The notes below the pieces were generated by a model. It made no database searches. It was not told the DNA's origin and saw nothing but the letters and a program-made list of their open reading frames with translations. A DNA stretch of 7,469 bases from the NCBI GenBank assembly GCA_002390305.1, contig DGPE01000001.1, positions 1 to 7,469 on the forward strand, read 5' to 3'. This document shows, in pieces, positions 5,967 to 7,469 of the stretch. The position numbers were made by a program, and so were the translations under genes. Within the stretch, counting starts at the first letter, position 1, and each line of letters begins with the position of its first letter. This DNA is from Micrococcales bacterium UBA4448. Lineage in GTDB: Bacteria; Actinomycetota; Actinomycetes; Actinomycetales; Microbacteriaceae.

Positions 5967-6650
5967 TCAGTCAAGTAGGTCAGGGCGATTTGTTTCAGTT
6001 CGAGCAACCGATTGCTCCTTGCGCCACTTTTCAATTTCGGCATGATGGCCCGAAAGCAATACTTCTGGCACATCCAGTGATCGCCAGGTCGCGGGCTTGG
6101 TGTAACTCGGGTACTCGAGGAGGCCCTGATTATGAGATTCCTCCGCCAGCGACTCGCTGTTTCCAATCACCCCGGGTATTAGCCGGCTAATGGCTTCGAT
6201 CATTGCAACGGCAGCGACCTCGCCGCCATTTAGAACATAATCACCAATTGAAACTTCTAATACTTCTGCCTTGGTGCCAGCATATTCCACCACTCTTTGA
6301 TCAATACCTTCGTAGCGTCCGCAGGCGAAAACCAAGTGTTGTTTCTTGGAGAGCTCTTGAGCCAATGCTTGAGTAAACGGGATCCCGGCCGGTGTTGTAA
6401 AAACAACCGTTGCAGTTAGCTGTTGAGGCAAAATTTCATCGAAAGCATGCCCCCAGGGTTCAGGCTTCATAACCATGCCTGCACCGCCCCCATAAGGAGA
6501 ATCGTCGACCGTCTTATGACGATCTTCAGTCCACTTCCTTAGGTCATGTGCCTGAAAATCAATCAATTTTTGTTCCTGAGCTTTGCCAAGAAGCGATAGG
6601 CCAAGCACATCAAAGAACTCGGGGAATATGCTGATTGCTTCAATTCTCAT
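5967..6650 (-). CDS. trmD: tRNA (guanine-N1)-methyltransferase
   Basis: TrmD methylates G37 next to the anticodon of tRNAs with G at 36, using S-adenosylmethionine, and prevents +1 frameshifting. The 227-residue protein begins MRIEAISIFPEFF and shows DRHKTVDDSPYGGGAGMVM at 43-61. The trefoil-knot cofactor site follows at 106-119 (LVFACGRYEGIDQR) and 133-146 (VSIGDYVLNGGEVA), then SRLIPGVIGN at 155-164 and GLLEYPSYTKP at 176-186. R156 corresponds to the conserved E. coli R154. E171 falls where E. coli has the catalytic-base D169, a conservative change. The ATG at 6650 matches the family N-terminus; an upstream start at 6701 would add 17 non-homologous residues. It overlaps the end of rimM by 11 bases and has no clear ribosome binding site, so coupling is likely. 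Confidence 0.96.
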   Translation of the reverse strand: MRIEAISIFPEFFDVLGLSLLGKAQEQKLIDFQAHDLRKWTEDRHKTVDDSPYGGGAGMVMKPEPWGHAFDEILPQQLTATVVFTTPAGIPFTQALAQELSKKQHLVFACGRYEGIDQRVVEYAGTKAEVLEVSIGDYVLNGGEVAAVAMIEAISRLIPGVIGNSESLAEESHNQGLLEYPSYTKPATWRSLDVPEVLLSGHHAEIEKWRKEQSVARTETNRPDLLD

Positions 6651-7170
6651 TTGATGCACTTTCGATCTCCTCGAAGAGCCCACCCGGAGGTGTGATCTCA
6701 ATCATCGAGTTAGCGATGTCTACTTTTGGAACGAAGACTTTCAAAAACGGTAGCAATACATCTGCTGACTCAGTCCTAATTGCCAAAAGGTCCTGGGCCG
6801 GCATGTGATCTACTCTAAGCACACTTCCGATATCACTGCCGTTTCGGAATACCTTGAGGCCGACGAGCTGGTGGTCGAACCATGACTCTGGCTCTTCTGG
6901 CAATGCATCTAGTGGCTGGTCTACCAGCAAGATTGCGCGAATCAGTCCTTCGGCTTGCTCACGAGACTCAATACCCTCGATAAAGAGCACGGCCGAACTG
7001 TTGTACCAGCGAAGTTCTTTTACGGTGATTGTTTTGCCGAACCACTCAGAATCTTCGGGCACCTGCAGTTTAAGGACCTCGCCGGAGCGAAATCGCTGCT
7101 TGGGGCTATCTGTGTAGAGCTCGAGCTTGAATGCTCCCTTAAGACCGTGCGCCTTTAGCAGCCGGCCCAC
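6640..7170 (-). CDS. rimM: ribosome maturation factor RimM
   Basis: RimM binds S19 in the 30S head and assists late 16S rRNA processing. The N-terminal domain starts GRLLKAHGLKGAFKLELYT at residues 2-20, and the C-terminal PRC-barrel shows SWFDHQLVGLKVF at 96-108, VLLPFLKVFVPKVD at 138-151 and TPPGGLFEE at 160-168. Length from the GTG at 7170 is 176 residues, slightly short. The GTG encodes the V of the conserved LRVGR strand and has only a weak GAG upstream. The frame continues in family-like sequence (STELR) to an in-frame stop at 7212, but the only start-like codon there is ATT at 7194, preceded by GTGGTGG. The start is therefore uncertain: GTG 7170 is given, ATT 7194 is possible. The gene lies between khpA and trmD as usual. 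Confidence 0.93.
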   Translation of the reverse strand: MGRLLKAHGLKGAFKLELYTDSPKQRFRSGEVLKLQVPEDSEWFGKTITVKELRWYNSSAVLFIEGIESREQAEGLIRAILLVDQPLDALPEEPESWFDHQLVGLKVFRNGSDIGSVLRVDHMPAQDLLAIRTESADVLLPFLKVFVPKVDIANSMIEITPPGGLFEEIESASNEN

Positions 7171-7186
7171 TCGGAGCTCAGTGGAA

Positions 7187-7423
7187 CTAGAAATCGGTGT
7201 CCACCACGTCTACTCGCACGCGCTTTCCGCCAGCGAGGGCGTTCACGACAGTGCGAAGAGCTGTTGCAGTTCGACCGTTCTTGCCGATAACTCGACCTAG
7301 GTCCTCAGGGTGCACGCGCACCTCCAGCAAATCGTTCGGTCCAACCTTGCGAGTAGCAACGGTTGCATCGTCAGGATTGTTAACGATGGATCGAACTAGA
7401 AACTGGAGGGTCGCCTGCAACAT
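7187..7423 (-). CDS. khpA: KH-domain RNA-binding protein (KhpA type)
   Basis: This 78-residue protein is a single type II KH domain of the KhpA family. Members bind RNA, and in some Gram-positive bacteria KhpA works with KhpB (Jag/EloR) in cell elongation and small-RNA control. The binding loop is GKNG at 47-50 inside RVIGKNGRTATALR, a regular GxxG motif, and the N-terminal LQFLVRSIVNNPDDATV (7-23) is typical. The ATG lies two bases after the rpsP stop, giving near-certain co-transcription and probably coupled translation, with no strong Shine-Dalgarno of its own. Position between rpsP and rimM is conserved in Gram-positive bacteria and suggests a part in ribosome assembly, which is inference. 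Confidence 0.93.
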   Translation of the reverse strand: MLQATLQFLVRSIVNNPDDATVATRKVGPNDLLEVRVHPEDLGRVIGKNGRTATALRTVVNALAGGKRVRVDVVDTDF

Positions 7424-7425
7424 AA

Positions 7426-7469
7426 CTATTCGGCCTTTGGCTCTTCGGCTTCGGCAGCTGGAGCTTCTT
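7426..7469 (-). CDS. rpsP: C-terminal end of ribosomal protein S16, partial
   Basis: Only the last 13 codons and the TAG stop are inside the window, reading EAPAAEAEEPKAE. This Ala/Glu-rich tail fits actinobacterial S16, and rpsP is the gene normally found just before khpA-rimM-trmD. The identification rests mainly on gene order, since no conserved S16 body is visible. The stop is two bases from the khpA start. Confidence 0.7.
   Translation of the reverse strand, partial: EAPAAEAEEPKAE

Noticed and set aside
6651..6701. Upstream start for trmD
   Set aside because: The 17 extra residues lie over the rimM C-terminus and are unlike TrmD; the ATG at 6650 gives the standard N-terminus.
1..7469. 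CRISPR arrays, transposons, tRNA genes, prophage or defence genes
   Set aside because: No regular repeats, transposase-like frames, cloverleaf structures or unexplained coding stretches were seen; nearly all the window is assigned to conserved housekeeping genes.

Overview
The window is a conserved housekeeping stretch of a bacterial chromosome. Gene content and order point to Actinomycetota: rpsP-khpA-rimM-trmD, rplS-lepB-rnhB-DUF2469, dprA, xerC, a short M23-type protein and rpsB. From memory this matches the Mycobacterium tuberculosis Rv2890c-Rv2909c region with several genes removed. Base composition looks close to half G+C by eye, low for the phylum. Together with short spacers and missing genes, this suggests a small-genome lineage such as the aquatic Microbacteriaceae (Luna-type); that placement is inference.

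Layout, left to right: positions 1-867 hold rpsB on the minus strand, cut by the left edge inside its Ala/Glu/Lys-rich tail. Positions 868-1094 are a divergent intergenic region with a putative rpsB promoter and a hairpin-rich leader. An exported M23-like protein (1095-1592) is the only plus-strand gene, and it runs convergently into xerC (1589-2482, minus); the two share a CTAG that ends both. A 162-bp gap with no gene precedes dprA (2645-3688). After a short gap comes the tight block DUF2469, rnhB, lepB, rplS (3761-5833), then a 133-bp gap, then trmD, rimM, khpA and the last codons of rpsP (5967-7469), all on the minus strand. Transcription of this arm therefore runs from the right edge leftwards.

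The genes fall into three groups. Translation and ribosome maturation: S2, S16, L19, RimM, TrmD and probably KhpA. Genome maintenance and DNA uptake: RNase HII, XerC, DprA. Cell envelope: signal peptidase I and the M23 protein. Overlaps of lepB/rnhB and rimM/trmD and 2-20 bp gaps elsewhere suggest translational coupling within one or two operons.

I found no undescribed defence, mobile or biosynthetic system. The points worth a second look are local: the rpsB leader and its TTG start inside a palindrome, an aberrant DprA C-terminus, absence of comM and yraN from their usual place, a RimM start that may be non-canonical, an Asp-to-Glu change at the TrmD catalytic-base position, and a M23 protein lacking the usual catalytic histidine.
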